Shown one piece after another: positions 1 through 7,872 of a stretch of 13,654 bases of DNA. Origin of the DNA: Candidatus Poribacteria bacterium WGA-3G (GTDB taxonomy: Bacteria > Poribacteria > WGA-4E > WGA-3G); the NCBI GenBank assembly GCA_000406005.1, contig ASZN01000101.1:1-13654 (forward strand), read 5' to 3'. Both the position numbers and the translations under genes were made by a program. Each line of letters opens with the position of its first letter. Position 1 is the first letter of the stretch. The notes under the pieces were generated by a model. It ran no database searches and was not told the DNA's origin. It saw only the letters and a list, made by a program, of their open reading frames with translations.

Positions 1-93
1 CACAAACTTCCCAGTTTGTGCCACTAAAACGCTGTGTTTTCCGAAAATTCTCATCTAACAGAACGGGCTGCAGTCAAAATTGCGTAAGTCCTA
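1..93. repeat. Non-coding edge segment with a perfect hairpin; possible mobile-element remnant
   Basis: This stretch lies downstream of the PDZ/HEAT lipoprotein gene and codes for nothing I can support. Bases 1-8 (CACAAACT) and 13-20 (AGTTTGTG) form a perfect 8-bp inverted repeat around a 4-base loop. Near the gene stop, bases 79-93 read TTGCGTAAGTCCTAT on the plus strand. From memory, TTGCGTAAGTCC-like ends occur on short mobile elements of other bacteria; I cannot check this here. The hairpin has no T-run on either side, so I do not call it a terminator. The window edge truncates the segment. Confidence 0.3.
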
Positions 94-1542
94 TTACATC
101 GACTTCTGTTCTAAATTTCTGAAGACCTCGTCCAAGAAGATGCGGATCCCGCTATCATCATCTGCTTGGTACTGTGCGCGTTGGCGTTCGAGGGCTTGCA
201 CTGAAAGGGCGTCCCCGATCTTAGCGATCGCGTCAACAAGTGTAAGTTGAATCGCGGGTTCAGTGGTGTTCTCAAGTGCCTGAATTAGACGGTCGCGTGC
301 TTTCGTACCGCCGATGCCACCGAGTGCGGAAGCGGCAATATCCTTCGTGCTGGTATCTCCGCTTTCAAAAGCGGCGATGAGTGCATCAACCGCGGGTTCA
401 CCAACCTGACTGAGTGTCAATCCTGCTTGGAAACGGATTCCGGGAATCTCTGCTGAATTATCGAGAACAGTGACAAGGGCATCGATCGCCGAAACCGGTT
501 TAAGGATCCCGAGTATTGTGAGACATGCGCGCCGAATTTCCTGTTCCGGTTCCGCTGTAATTTGGATATATTCCTGTACGAGTTCTGCAAGCTGCCCTTC
601 GTTAATTTTTTCGTAGAGTGCCTCAGACCTCTGCCTGAATTGTGTTCCGAAAGGTGCCTCAAGGGTTACCGTGTTCTCGGCTCGGTCTACGGTAAGGAGT
701 TCCAAGATCGCAGCGGCTTCGAGTTGCTGTCGTTGAAAACTATCCGCTGGAAGTTGATTTACATTTGCAGCCTGAAATTGTTGGAAAAGGTCGTTTAGGA
801 CGCTTAATTCGACGAGACGTTGCAGACTGCTGATTGACGCTTTCCGGAGCGAGAGTTCTGTGCTATTCTCGAAGATATCGATCAACGGTTCAATCGCGCG
901 GACATCTCCCAAATCGCCGAGTGCGCTTACAGCGGCAATTTTGACACCTATCAGTTCCGTCGTTCGGAAAGTAATCTGATGTTTGGAGAGTTCCGCGAGG
1001 GTCTTCTTATAATCATCAACACTATAGATTTTGCGTTCATCAACAATTTTCTCAACAATGTCGCCGACCTGAATATTAGAGTTCGCAGCAGGTGTACCCG
1101 GTATGACCTCTGTGACCCGCACGGTGCCGCTGCCTTCAACGCTGAATCCGACATTATCTCCTTGTCTACGGAGCGCGATTCGGAGCGGCGATTTGTCTTT
1201 CAGATAAAGCACTAAGTTATTATCTTCTTCCAAACCGTTTTTCATTGCGGTGTTAAAGTCGCCAGCAGTTTTGATAGGATATTCGGCGATAACATAAGAG
1301 ATGAGTTCACCGCTTTCGAGCTGCGCCTTAGCCGCGGGCCCGTTCGGCGTGATCTCTCTAACAACGACACCACTCGTAGACCAACGGTTCATGAGGTCGC
1401 TGTCCAATTTCTGGACCCGCATTTGCATGCGCGCATCATAGTATTGATTGTCACAACCGATGGCGACAACAATCAATGCCAAAACGGGCAAAATAAGTGA
1501 CATACATTGGCGTTTGTCGAACCTTTTTATTTTTTGAATCAT
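94..1542 (-). CDS. Lipoprotein with PDZ-like domains and HEAT repeats
   Basis: A 482-residue envelope protein. The start is the ATG at 1542: it follows AGAGGA and gives a signal peptide with a basic N-region, a hydrophobic core and a lipobox ending A-I-G-C30. A longer reading from TTG at 1626 would bury this signal. Asp follows the lipidated Cys30, which in E. coli would favour retention in the inner membrane. Residues about 55-122 and 123-195 look like two PDZ domains; both carry the loop typical of the family (ITPNGPAAKAQLESGELI; VIPGTPAANSNIQVGDIV). HEAT repeats follow at about 196-245 and 330-455, with recurring DALI/AASALGGIG-type helices. PDZ domains bind C-terminal peptides and HEAT arrays are protein-binding scaffolds, so a role in envelope protein handling is plausible. 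I see no protease triad. It is probably co-transcribed with the HEAT lipoprotein upstream, 80 bp away. Confidence 0.85.
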   Translation of the reverse strand: MIQKIKRFDKRQCMSLILPVLALIVVAIGCDNQYYDARMQMRVQKLDSDLMNRWSTSGVVVREITPNGPAAKAQLESGELISYVIAEYPIKTAGDFNTAMKNGLEEDNNLVLYLKDKSPLRIALRRQGDNVGFSVEGSGTVRVTEVIPGTPAANSNIQVGDIVEKIVDERKIYSVDDYKKTLAELSKHQITFRTTELIGVKIAAVSALGDLGDVRAIEPLIDIFENSTELSLRKASISSLQRLVELSVLNDLFQQFQAANVNQLPADSFQRQQLEAAAILELLTVDRAENTVTLEAPFGTQFRQRSEALYEKINEGQLAELVQEYIQITAEPEQEIRRACLTILGILKPVSAIDALVTVLDNSAEIPGIRFQAGLTLSQVGEPAVDALIAAFESGDTSTKDIAASALGGIGGTKARDRLIQALENTTEPAIQLTLVDAIAKIGDALSVQALERQRAQYQADDDSGIRIFLDEVFRNLEQKSM

Positions 1543-1622
1543 ACCGAGGTTCCTCTGGTTTAAATAGCCTTTAGGATTACTGATTGCGAGGTATTCCGAA
1601 AAGTATGCGTATAGCTCACAGC

Positions 1623-2507
1623 TCAATTAAGTGGAACGACGACATCTCTACTGCTCTGTTCTTGTAAAGCATCTAAGAGGGGTTCAACAACCTTTGCATC
1701 GCCGAGTACTGCCAATGTACGGATAGCGTCAACGCGGAGCGAGGACCCTTTATTTTCGACAATTTTGACTAATTCGGGTACGGCGTTGCCACCGATTTTC
1801 CCGAGCGCCGCTACAGCGAGTTGGCGGACTTCCGGTTCTTCTCGGTCGCGTTTGGACCTTGCAGCACCTGATTCGATGAGCGTTGCGAGTGCCGGAATCG
1901 CCGCTTCACTTCCGGCTTCACCGAGCGCTTTGACGGCATTCAATCGAGTTTCTGTCCGTTTATGCGCCAGAAGTTTCACCAAAATAGGTACAATTGTGTT
2001 CGGGGCGTCCTTACCGAGGTGTCCGAGCACCCAATGTGCATTGTGTCTATCTCGATTATCACTCGATTTAATCGCCTTTTGAAGTTGACTCAGAAGTTGT
2101 TTTCGGTCGCCTTGGTTATAGACCCGTTTAAGTGCATCAAGCGCTGCGTTCTGTATATCTAAGTCGTCATCGCGAAGCGTCTCAAAAACGAGCCTTTCGA
2201 GATACTTCCGTTCTTCTGCTTGATACGCGAGGAACATGTGTTTTCCGCGCTCGGTAACAGATGCCTCTTCCCAATCCGTCGTATTCGGTTCATAAAATTC
2301 CTGGGAGTTGTAAAGTCCAAGCAGATAATGTGCTTCAGCGTTATCGGTTTTCTGTTGAAGCGCGAGTTTAAATTCTCGAACGGCGCGTTCCTCTTTACGT
2401 CGTTTATCCGATTTGATCAATTCTTTGCCCTTAGCGAGATTTTCATTCTGTGTACCGCATCCAACCATAAAAAGGACAAGTGTAAGGGCAATCCAAATTT
2501 TTTTCAT
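1623..2507 (-). CDS. HEAT-repeat lipoprotein with a TPR-like N-terminal segment
   Basis: A 294-residue predicted lipoprotein. The ATG at 2507 follows a GGAG ribosome site about 9 bases upstream and starts a short signal peptide (MKKIW, hydrophobic core, lipobox FMVGC) with lipidation at Cys17. Gly at +2 would fit outer-membrane sorting by the E. coli rule. Residues about 40-70 (AVREFKLALQQ, then NAEAHYLLGLY) look like a TPR. Residues about 105-285 form four or five HEAT units, with signatures such as LNAVKALGEAGSEAAIPAL, LAVAALGKIGGNAVPELVKI and VDAIRTLAVLGDAKVVEPLL. The protein stops just after the last helix, so the array may have lost a terminal repeat; I see no clear continuation in another frame. 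It lies 73 bp after the GNAT gene and 80 bp before the PDZ/HEAT lipoprotein on the same strand, suggesting one operon and possibly a complex. The partner is unknown. Confidence 0.85.
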   Translation of the reverse strand: MKKIWIALTLVLFMVGCGTQNENLAKGKELIKSDKRRKEERAVREFKLALQQKTDNAEAHYLLGLYNSQEFYEPNTTDWEEASVTERGKHMFLAYQAEERKYLERLVFETLRDDDLDIQNAALDALKRVYNQGDRKQLLSQLQKAIKSSDNRDRHNAHWVLGHLGKDAPNTIVPILVKLLAHKRTETRLNAVKALGEAGSEAAIPALATLIESGAARSKRDREEPEVRQLAVAALGKIGGNAVPELVKIVENKGSSLRVDAIRTLAVLGDAKVVEPLLDALQEQSSRDVVVPLN

Positions 2508-2580
2508 ATTCTATTTCTCCTGCGCGATTTGCGCGATTCGCAATACGCCAGAAGCAGCGCAAATTTCGGGGTGTTCCGTG

Positions 2581-3126
2581 CTAATCCTCAAGAAGTGTCT
2601 GCTGTTCGCTGCCGGTCTCGACAGGCTGTTCTTCCTGCTTCTCCTCCTCTGCGTCGGTTTTTTCATCCGGTTCGGACGCAGCTTCAAGCGTTTTCTGGAG
2701 GACAACAAGAGGTTTCTCAGAGAACCCCCAATCCTTATATCTCTGTATGACGCTCTTTTCGGATGCGAGGAGCTCGATTTCGAGCGTTTCCGCGCCGTCT
2801 TCTGCCGCTGCAGTTTCGGCAGCTGCCATGAGGTGGTCAGCCACACCTAATTGACGGAAGGGACCCGACACAACAAGGTCCCCGACTGTTGAGACCCCTG
2901 GATCATTGGCATCTTTTTTCACGAAAATCTGTCCGATCGGATAGCCACTGACCTCTGCGACGAGTCGTTGCGTCTGGCTCCCTTTCGCCAAATCCGCTTT
3001 TAATTCATCAGCGATCTCTTTCGCGTCTCTCTCGGGAAAACAAAATTGATGTAAAGGGGATGCATCTTTCTGTGCAGCCGGGCGTACTTTAACGGCACCG
3101 GACAAGCTGAAATCTTGATTTGCCAT
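2581..3126 (-). CDS. GNAT-family N-acetyltransferase with an acidic C-terminal tail
   Basis: A 181-residue protein with the GNAT fold, which transfers acetyl from acetyl-CoA to an amine. Residues about 11-147 cover the domain: an N-terminal VRPA strand, the central strand VGDLVVSG (81-88), the acetyl-CoA pyrophosphate loop R91-Q-L-G-V-A96 followed by a helix, and the late segment VIQRYKDWGFSEK that usually closes the fold (127-138). Substrate is not evident. Residues about 150-181 form an acidic, Glu/Gln-rich tail that is unusual for the family and probably disordered. The ATG at 3126 is preceded by a strong AGGAG site. A separate promoter (3226-3254) lies between this gene and the helicase. 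The downstream HEAT lipoproteins may be co-transcribed with it. Confidence 0.85.
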   Translation of the reverse strand: MANQDFSLSGAVKVRPAAQKDASPLHQFCFPERDAKEIADELKADLAKGSQTQRLVAEVSGYPIGQIFVKKDANDPGVSTVGDLVVSGPFRQLGVADHLMAAAETAAAEDGAETLEIELLASEKSVIQRYKDWGFSEKPLVVLQKTLEAASEPDEKTDAEEEKQEEQPVETGSEQQTLLED

Positions 3127-3225
3127 TCGATTTTTCTCCTTTAGTTGTTCTCAGGATGTCGGTCCTTTTAAGAACCGAGTGCCAGTTTGCCTGCATATCC
3201 GGCATCAATATCTATGCAGTGCATC

Positions 3226-3254
3226 ATTGTAATATATATCGTTTTGCATTACAA
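3226..3254 (-). promoter_or_regulatory. Promoter for the GNAT/HEAT lipoprotein unit, with a superimposed inverted repeat
   Basis: On the minus strand, TTGTAA (3254-3249) is separated by 17 bp from TACAAT (3231-3226), a good sigma70-type match. The start point would be near 3219, giving a leader of about 93 bases before the GNAT start at 3126. The same bases form an inverted repeat TTGTAAT/ATTACAA (3227-3233 and 3248-3254) with centres 21 bp apart, about two helical turns, so a dimeric regulator could bind over the promoter. Confidence 0.45.
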
Positions 3255-3278
3255 GCACTTTTTTGTTTTAAAGTGAAT

Positions 3279-5738
3279 TTATGAAGCAGACGATGTCGTG
3301 TCCTCGACTTCGGCATCATTTGGATTCTGGTGAGATGTCGAATCTTGGATAGCGTCTCCGTTTTCCGCTGCGGTTTCGGCAAGGCTCTCCTGCCCGATTC
3401 GCAGCTGCCGTTCGGCATCAACAACGTCTCTGTTAATCTTTTCGACGCAGCGCTTGAGTTTATCAACAAGTGCTGTATGTCCAACCATCGCACGACAGAT
3501 TTGACGAAGTTGATCAATGACGAGTCGGAAAGTTCGGACGAAGTCGCCAGCGTCTAAACGGGCATATTTCTCGAGCTGGTCAAATTCACAACCTCGGCTC
3601 CATGCCAGCATCGCCGTACAAAACCGGAGCTCCAACATAGGCGTAATTTCTGTCACCCGATGCTTAAGTTCTAAATTCTGGATGTCCGAAATTTCGGAGC
3701 TGACAGCGTAAAATATTTCCAATAAACGTTCGTCTTTCAGGCGTTTATAGTAGCCGTCTTTACGCGGTTCTGAAATGATCGCTACCATGAGACAGTTAAT
3801 CTCATCTTCCGTCAGTTTTTCAAAGACCCCACTAAATAGGAGTTGGGTCAGTTGGATTTCATACCCATAGATATGCGATGCCGTCGTTCCCCGCGGTAGA
3901 ATCGATTGCTCTGCAATATAACCTAATTCTTCAAGCACTCTGAGACGCGCCGCTATCTGCTCCTTTGGATCGTTCGCGATAACCGTAGTCCGTCTTTTGA
4001 GTTTCTGGATACGGGTTTCTGTTCCTTGAATCGCCTTGAATCTTGTAGAACATGTTTGAAAATGTTCACATCCATTACAGAGACTTTGTGTTTCAGTTGT
4101 TTTAACACGATTGATGTTTCGGTAGACTGTTTTTAATCTTTTCGCGCGTTCCTTTTTTCGCTTCTTACCCCGTGTTTCAGATAAAATTTGCCCTTTTTCT
4201 ATATGCAGACGCTGGAGTTTTTTCTCGCGATTCCGCTTGTGGCGATAATGCTTCTGAATTTGATCGCTTCCATCAATGCCGTCATGGATGCATTCTGGTT
4301 TCGGAAGTGTCTGGAACGTCTCCGTTTTATTCTTAATCTCTTCGTTGAGCTCTGCCACGCGTACACGGTTTTGATGGTTGCTGAGACTCATCGTGTAGAC
4401 ATCGTAAATATCGTCGCCGTATTTGTCATAGAGGTTCAGGATACTCGAATAGGAGAGATTAAATTGACTCTCTATGGGTTCCACTTTGTCAGTCACGACA
4501 GATTTAATCTCGCGTTCATCAGCATACGCGGGTACAATCTGGGAGTAGACGTAACCGATAGTGTCAATTCCGCGTCTGCCAGCACGTCCTGCCATTTGGT
4601 GATATTCACGCGCTTTGAGATAGCGGAACCCGATACCGTCGTATTTTTCGAGGCTATCAAAAACAACGGTACAAGCAGGCATATTAATACCGACTGCAAA
4701 GGTCTCAGTCGTAAAAAGGAGTTGAATTAACCCAGAGGTGAACAGTCTCTCTACAACCTCTTTGAGTGTCGGTAACATACCGGCGTGATGGTAGGCGATC
4801 CCACGGCTGAGGAGTTTACGAAATTTCGCGATATTCTTTTCCTCAGCGATGTCAAATAGGACGCAGAGCTCATCAAACTGTTTCAAAATCTCTGCACTCT
4901 GCCTTTTCGTGAGCAATTGTACCTGTGCACCGAGCGCCAACGCCGAAGCGTTTCCCTCACACCCTTTTCGACTAAAACAGAAATATAAGCACGGGAGCTG
5001 TTTCTCACGTTGGAGATGTGGAATCAGTCTCGTCTCAACAAAATCGGACGGAAGTGCTTTCGCGGGTTTATTATTCGGTGGGTCATATTTTCCTTTACGG
5101 GCATCCTGTTGGGCCCTGTTCCGAAGTTGCCGAATATGTTTTACAGCACCAACACCGTAATCTTTAAAATAGAGGTGATGTTCTAACGGGACGGGGCGTT
5201 TGAGTTCTTCGACGACTTTAATCTCTATATCCCGGACGCTTTGCATCCAGTCGGCGAAGGGGTTGATGTTCGGAATCGTGGCACTCAAGCAGACGAATTT
5301 GATATGTTGCGGCGCGAAGATGAGGCTCTCTTCCCAGACTGTACCACGCTCAATATCGTTGATATAGTGGATTTCGTCGAAGATGACGTAAGAGACATCC
5401 TGAAGCCGTTCGATATCGTCAAAGATGGTATTCCGGAAAATTTCGGTCGTCATCAATAGAACTTGGGCATACGGGTTGAGTACAACATCGCCTGTGACAA
5501 TACCGATTTTGTCGCCGTACTCGGTAAAAAAGTCCCGATATTTCTGATTACTAAGGGCTTTGATCGGCGCAGTATAGATAACACGGCGGTTTTCCTCAAG
5601 ACACTTTTCGACAGCATATTCCGCAATAACCGTTTTACCCGCACCTGTCGGCGCGGTGACAATAACAGAGGTACCCTGGTTAATTGCCGCAATAGCTTCC
5701 TCCTGAAACCGATCTAATTGTAACCCTTTATATAGCAT
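3279..5738 (-). CDS. Ski2-like DExH RNA helicase with DSHCT domain (HelY/Mtr4-type)
   Basis: An 819-residue superfamily 2 helicase, likely unwinding structured RNA with ATP. Motifs in order: Q-type F11-Q12 region, Walker A APTGAGKT (29-36), motif Ia TAPIKALSNQK (56-66), Walker B DEIH (121-124), motif III SAT (152-154), TTETFAVGINMP (343-354) and motif VI QMAGRAGRRG (381-390). H-Q-M-AGRAGRRG and the C-terminal DSHCT region (about 625-785) place it in the Ski2/Mtr4/HelY group rather than among DEAD-box or RecQ proteins. A basic segment (about 495-545) leads into a cysteine cluster, C554-x2-C557-x5-C563, with another Cys at 483: possibly a metal site in the insert domain. The last 35 residues are polar and probably disordered. 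The ATG at 5738 follows AAGGGGG, and a divergent promoter lies upstream. No RNA-decay partner is encoded nearby. Confidence 0.9.
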   Translation of the reverse strand: MLYKGLQLDRFQEEAIAAINQGTSVIVTAPTGAGKTVIAEYAVEKCLEENRRVIYTAPIKALSNQKYRDFFTEYGDKIGIVTGDVVLNPYAQVLLMTTEIFRNTIFDDIERLQDVSYVIFDEIHYINDIERGTVWEESLIFAPQHIKFVCLSATIPNINPFADWMQSVRDIEIKVVEELKRPVPLEHHLYFKDYGVGAVKHIRQLRNRAQQDARKGKYDPPNNKPAKALPSDFVETRLIPHLQREKQLPCLYFCFSRKGCEGNASALALGAQVQLLTKRQSAEILKQFDELCVLFDIAEEKNIAKFRKLLSRGIAYHHAGMLPTLKEVVERLFTSGLIQLLFTTETFAVGINMPACTVVFDSLEKYDGIGFRYLKAREYHQMAGRAGRRGIDTIGYVYSQIVPAYADEREIKSVVTDKVEPIESQFNLSYSSILNLYDKYGDDIYDVYTMSLSNHQNRVRVAELNEEIKNKTETFQTLPKPECIHDGIDGSDQIQKHYRHKRNREKKLQRLHIEKGQILSETRGKKRKKERAKRLKTVYRNINRVKTTETQSLCNGCEHFQTCSTRFKAIQGTETRIQKLKRRTTVIANDPKEQIAARLRVLEELGYIAEQSILPRGTTASHIYGYEIQLTQLLFSGVFEKLTEDEINCLMVAIISEPRKDGYYKRLKDERLLEIFYAVSSEISDIQNLELKHRVTEITPMLELRFCTAMLAWSRGCEFDQLEKYARLDAGDFVRTFRLVIDQLRQICRAMVGHTALVDKLKRCVEKINRDVVDAERQLRIGQESLAETAAENGDAIQDSTSHQNPNDAEVEDTTSSAS

Positions 5739-5809
5739 TCAGCCCCCTTTGTACTTTGGCACTTCTCAACGCAACGAGCAAGTATTTTGAAAATATGACG
5801 TTACAATTA

Positions 5810-5839
5810 ATTTTAATAGATACGGTATATCTTTGTCAA
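5810..5839 (-). promoter_or_regulatory. Promoter for the helicase gene
   Basis: On the minus strand a consensus TTGACA (5839-5834) is followed after 18 bp by TAAAAT (5815-5810). Transcription would begin near 5803, about 65 bases before the start codon at 5738. The spacer contains an imperfect palindrome GATACGGTATATC (5819-5831) that could be an operator. Confidence 0.5.
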
Positions 5840-5871
5840 GCGAAATTTTGCTGAGGATTCTACCCACAAGA

Positions 5872-5900
5872 TTGTAATACGGTTGGTGGTGTGTTATACT
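5872..5900 (+). promoter_or_regulatory. Promoter for the FGE/SUMF1-fold gene (extended -10)
   Basis: TTGTAA (5872-5877) is followed after 17 bp by TATACT (5895-5900), preceded by TG at 5892-5893, so this is an extended -10 promoter. The start point would be near 5907, about 44 bases before the ATG at 5951. Together with the minus-strand promoter at 5810-5839 it makes a divergent control region of about 90 bp. Confidence 0.5.
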
Positions 5901-5950
5901 AATATGTAAGTTCCACGCTATCTTTCGTTTAGAGGTCCTAAACACCTACC

Positions 5951-6685
5951 ATGCACATTAAAGTATTCGATTACCCGTTAATCCATATCCGAACCGGTGC
6001 ATTTACAATGGGGACGATCCCGACCGGCCTGCGGAAGACAGACCCAGAAGAACCACAACGCAGTGTGACACTTGATGCTTACGCCATCGGTGCGTACCAA
6101 GTCACGAATGCACAGTATACTCGGTTTCTGGAGGACACGGAGCATCCACCGCCACCCTTCTGGCGTGATGACCGTTTCAATGCCCCCGATTATCCAGTTG
6201 TCGGTGTGAGTTGGTACGATGCGACGAATTTCATGACGTGGCTCAACCGGATTGAGAACAGCGGCTCCGAAGAGATAGAATATCGTTTGCCGACGGAGGC
6301 GGAATGGGAGAAGGCGGCGCGCGGCACGGATGCTCGCGAGTATCCTTGGGGAAATATATGGGACGCGAGTCGTGCGAACACGTCGGAATCGAAAAACCGC
6401 CAATTGATGCCAGTGGGGAGTTATCCATCGGGTGTGAGTCCTTGCGGGTGCTATGATATGGCAGGTAACGCCTACGATTGGTGCAGCGATTGGTTCCATA
6501 GAGAAACATATAAACACTCACCTGCGGAGAACCCGTTGGGCGCAAGTGTAGGGCGGCGGCGGGTGATTCGTGGCGGTTCCTGGATCGCGCGCGGTGAGTT
6601 CGCTGGACGTTGCGCGAACCGCGCGGCTTATGAGCCGACCCAAAGGGTCCACAGCGTCGGTTTTCGGATTGCTAAAGATCTTTGA
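5951..6685 (+). CDS. FGE/SUMF1-fold protein lacking the catalytic cysteine pair
   Basis: A 244-residue protein spanning essentially one formylglycine-generating-enzyme-like domain. Landmarks: GAFTMG (16-21), YQVTNAQYTRFL (49-60), YPVVGVSWYDA (81-91), YRLPTEAEWEKAARG (111-125), YPWGN (131-135), GNAYDWCSDW (172-181), RVIRGGSW (204-211) and VGFRIAK (236-242). In true FGE, two cysteines five residues apart, just after the GGS motif, bind copper and oxidise the sulfatase cysteine. Here those positions are Ala213 and Ala218. I therefore infer that it does not mature sulfatases; the fold also serves other roles, including substrate binding and sulfoxide-synthase-type chemistry. The start at 5951 has only a distant AGAGG (about 15 bases upstream), but later ATGs would cut the first conserved strand. 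No signal peptide, so probably cytoplasmic. Transcribed alone from the divergent promoter. Confidence 0.85.
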   Translation: MHIKVFDYPLIHIRTGAFTMGTIPTGLRKTDPEEPQRSVTLDAYAIGAYQVTNAQYTRFLEDTEHPPPPFWRDDRFNAPDYPVVGVSWYDATNFMTWLNRIENSGSEEIEYRLPTEAEWEKAARGTDAREYPWGNIWDASRANTSESKNRQLMPVGSYPSGVSPCGCYDMAGNAYDWCSDWFHRETYKHSPAENPLGASVGRRRVIRGGSWIARGEFAGRCANRAAYEPTQRVHSVGFRIAKDL

Positions 6686-6742
6686 GGGTTTTCGTTTAAG
6701 TAATGATGTGATACTCACTTGTAATTAAGCACTTAGGCCAAT

Positions 6743-6771
6743 CGTAGGGGTTGGGTAACCCAACCCCTACG
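6743..6771. repeat. Perfect GC-rich palindrome (REP-like), 14-bp arms
   Basis: CGTAGGGGTTGGGT (6743-6756) and its exact reverse complement (6758-6771) are separated by one base. Arms this long with almost no loop would form a cruciform or a strong RNA hairpin. It could end transcription from the SUMF1-fold gene, but no T-run follows, or it could influence mutY, whose start is 12 bases downstream. Its GGTTGGGT core also occurs in the terminal repeats at 13207-13226 and 13430-13449, so it may belong to a genome-wide repeat family. Confidence 0.8.
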
Positions 6772-6783
6772 CGTGTCTCAAAA

Positions 6784-7872
6784 ATGATGAATATAGATAA
6801 AAAACCATTAGTTGAACACTACCAAGATTTTCGTGAGGCGTTGTTGGACTGGTTCGGACGTTACCAACGCGATCTACCGTGGCGGCAGATAGATGACCCC
6901 TATTGTATCTGGGTGTCTGAGGTGATGCTCCAGCAGACACAGGTCAAGAAGGTTGTGGATTACTATGAAAAATTCATTGATCGGTTTCCGAGTGTCACAG
7001 ATTTGGCAGTTGCACCATTACAAGATGTGCTGAAGGTGTGGGAAGGATTGGGGTATTACGCGCGGGCGCGGAACCTCCACAAAGCCGCACAGATCATCGT
7101 GAACGAATTGGATGGAGAGATTCCAACCGACTACACGACCTTCCGGAAGTTGCCGGGGGTCGGCGATTACAGTGCAGCGGCGGTGCAGAGTATCGCTTTT
7201 AACGCCCCTTATGCTGCAGTCGATGGAAACATCAAGCGCGTCTTGGCACGCCTGTTCATGATGGAGGCACCGATTAACGACGCGAAGTCGGCGAAGTTGT
7301 TTCAACAGAAAGCGGACGCACTTCTGGAACCAAACGAACCCGGACTTTTCAATCAGGCAGTGATGGAATTAGGGGCAATAATCTGTCGTCCACAATCACC
7401 GGCGTGTCTCGTCTGTCCTGTGAACGCGTTTTGTGAGGCGTTCGACGCGACGCGTCAAGCCGAATTTCCGAAGCGACGTGAGACGAAGTCTACGCCAGAG
7501 CACCATCTCGCTGTCGGAGTCATCTATAACACGTCAGGCGAGGTGTTGCTAACGCAACGGCAGCTGGACGGCTTACTCGGTGGTCTCTGGGAGTTCCCAA
7601 ATGGTCAGATAGCGGAAGGTGAAACGGCAGAAAATGCGTGTGTCCGTAATATCGCTGAGGTCGTCAATCTCAGTGTCACGAACCTACGGTATCTGACGCG
7701 CGTCCGACACGCTTACACACACTTCAAGATTGTTGTGGACGTGTTTCAATGTGATTATGCGTCTGGTGAGGTCGTGTTGAATGGACCGAAAGACACAAAA
7801 TGGGTTACCGTTGCAGCACTACGGGATTATCCGCTCCCGCGTGCGACGCATAAGTTTTTAGATGAATTATAG
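6784..7872 (+). CDS. mutY: A/G-specific adenine glycosylase MutY
   Basis: A 362-residue base-excision repair enzyme that removes adenine mispaired with 8-oxoguanine. Features seen: catalytic Glu46 in SEVMLQQTQV (45-54), the helix-hairpin-helix loop LPGVGDYSA (123-131), catalytic Asp147 in VDGN, and a perfect [4Fe-4S] ligand set C201-x6-C208-x2-C211-x5-C217. The C-terminal half is the NUDIX-like 8-oxoG recognition domain, with QLDGLLGGLWEFP (260-272) and the H-A-Y-T-H motif (309-313). Length is normal for the family. I chose the ATG at 6784; an adjacent ATG at 6787 is equally possible. Neither has a Shine-Dalgarno site, because the upstream bases are a perfect palindrome. A longer TTG reading from 6751 would start inside that palindrome and is unlikely. 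The TAG stop (7870-7872) overlaps the first bases of a 7-bp repeat element. Confidence 0.95.
   Translation: MMNIDKKPLVEHYQDFREALLDWFGRYQRDLPWRQIDDPYCIWVSEVMLQQTQVKKVVDYYEKFIDRFPSVTDLAVAPLQDVLKVWEGLGYYARARNLHKAAQIIVNELDGEIPTDYTTFRKLPGVGDYSAAAVQSIAFNAPYAAVDGNIKRVLARLFMMEAPINDAKSAKLFQQKADALLEPNEPGLFNQAVMELGAIICRPQSPACLVCPVNAFCEAFDATRQAEFPKRRETKSTPEHHLAVGVIYNTSGEVLLTQRQLDGLLGGLWEFPNGQIAEGETAENACVRNIAEVVNLSVTNLRYLTRVRHAYTHFKIVVDVFQCDYASGEVVLNGPKDTKWVTVAALRDYPLPRATHKFLDEL

Noticed and set aside
1543..1626. A 28-residue N-terminal extension of the PDZ/HEAT lipoprotein starting at TTG 1626 and overlapping the previous stop.
   Set aside because: It would place the lipoprotein signal in the interior of the protein; the ATG at 1542 has a good ribosome site and a standard signal peptide.
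2413..2850. Long open frames on the plus strand opposite the GNAT and HEAT lipoprotein genes.
   Set aside because: They are shadows: they lack ribosome sites and family features, and the minus-strand genes have recognisable domains throughout.
3256..3275. CACTTT/AAAGTG hairpin just after the helicase stop as an intrinsic terminator.
   Set aside because: The stem is only 6 bp with an 8-base loop and no GC-rich part, and the bases after it lack a T-run on the minus strand.
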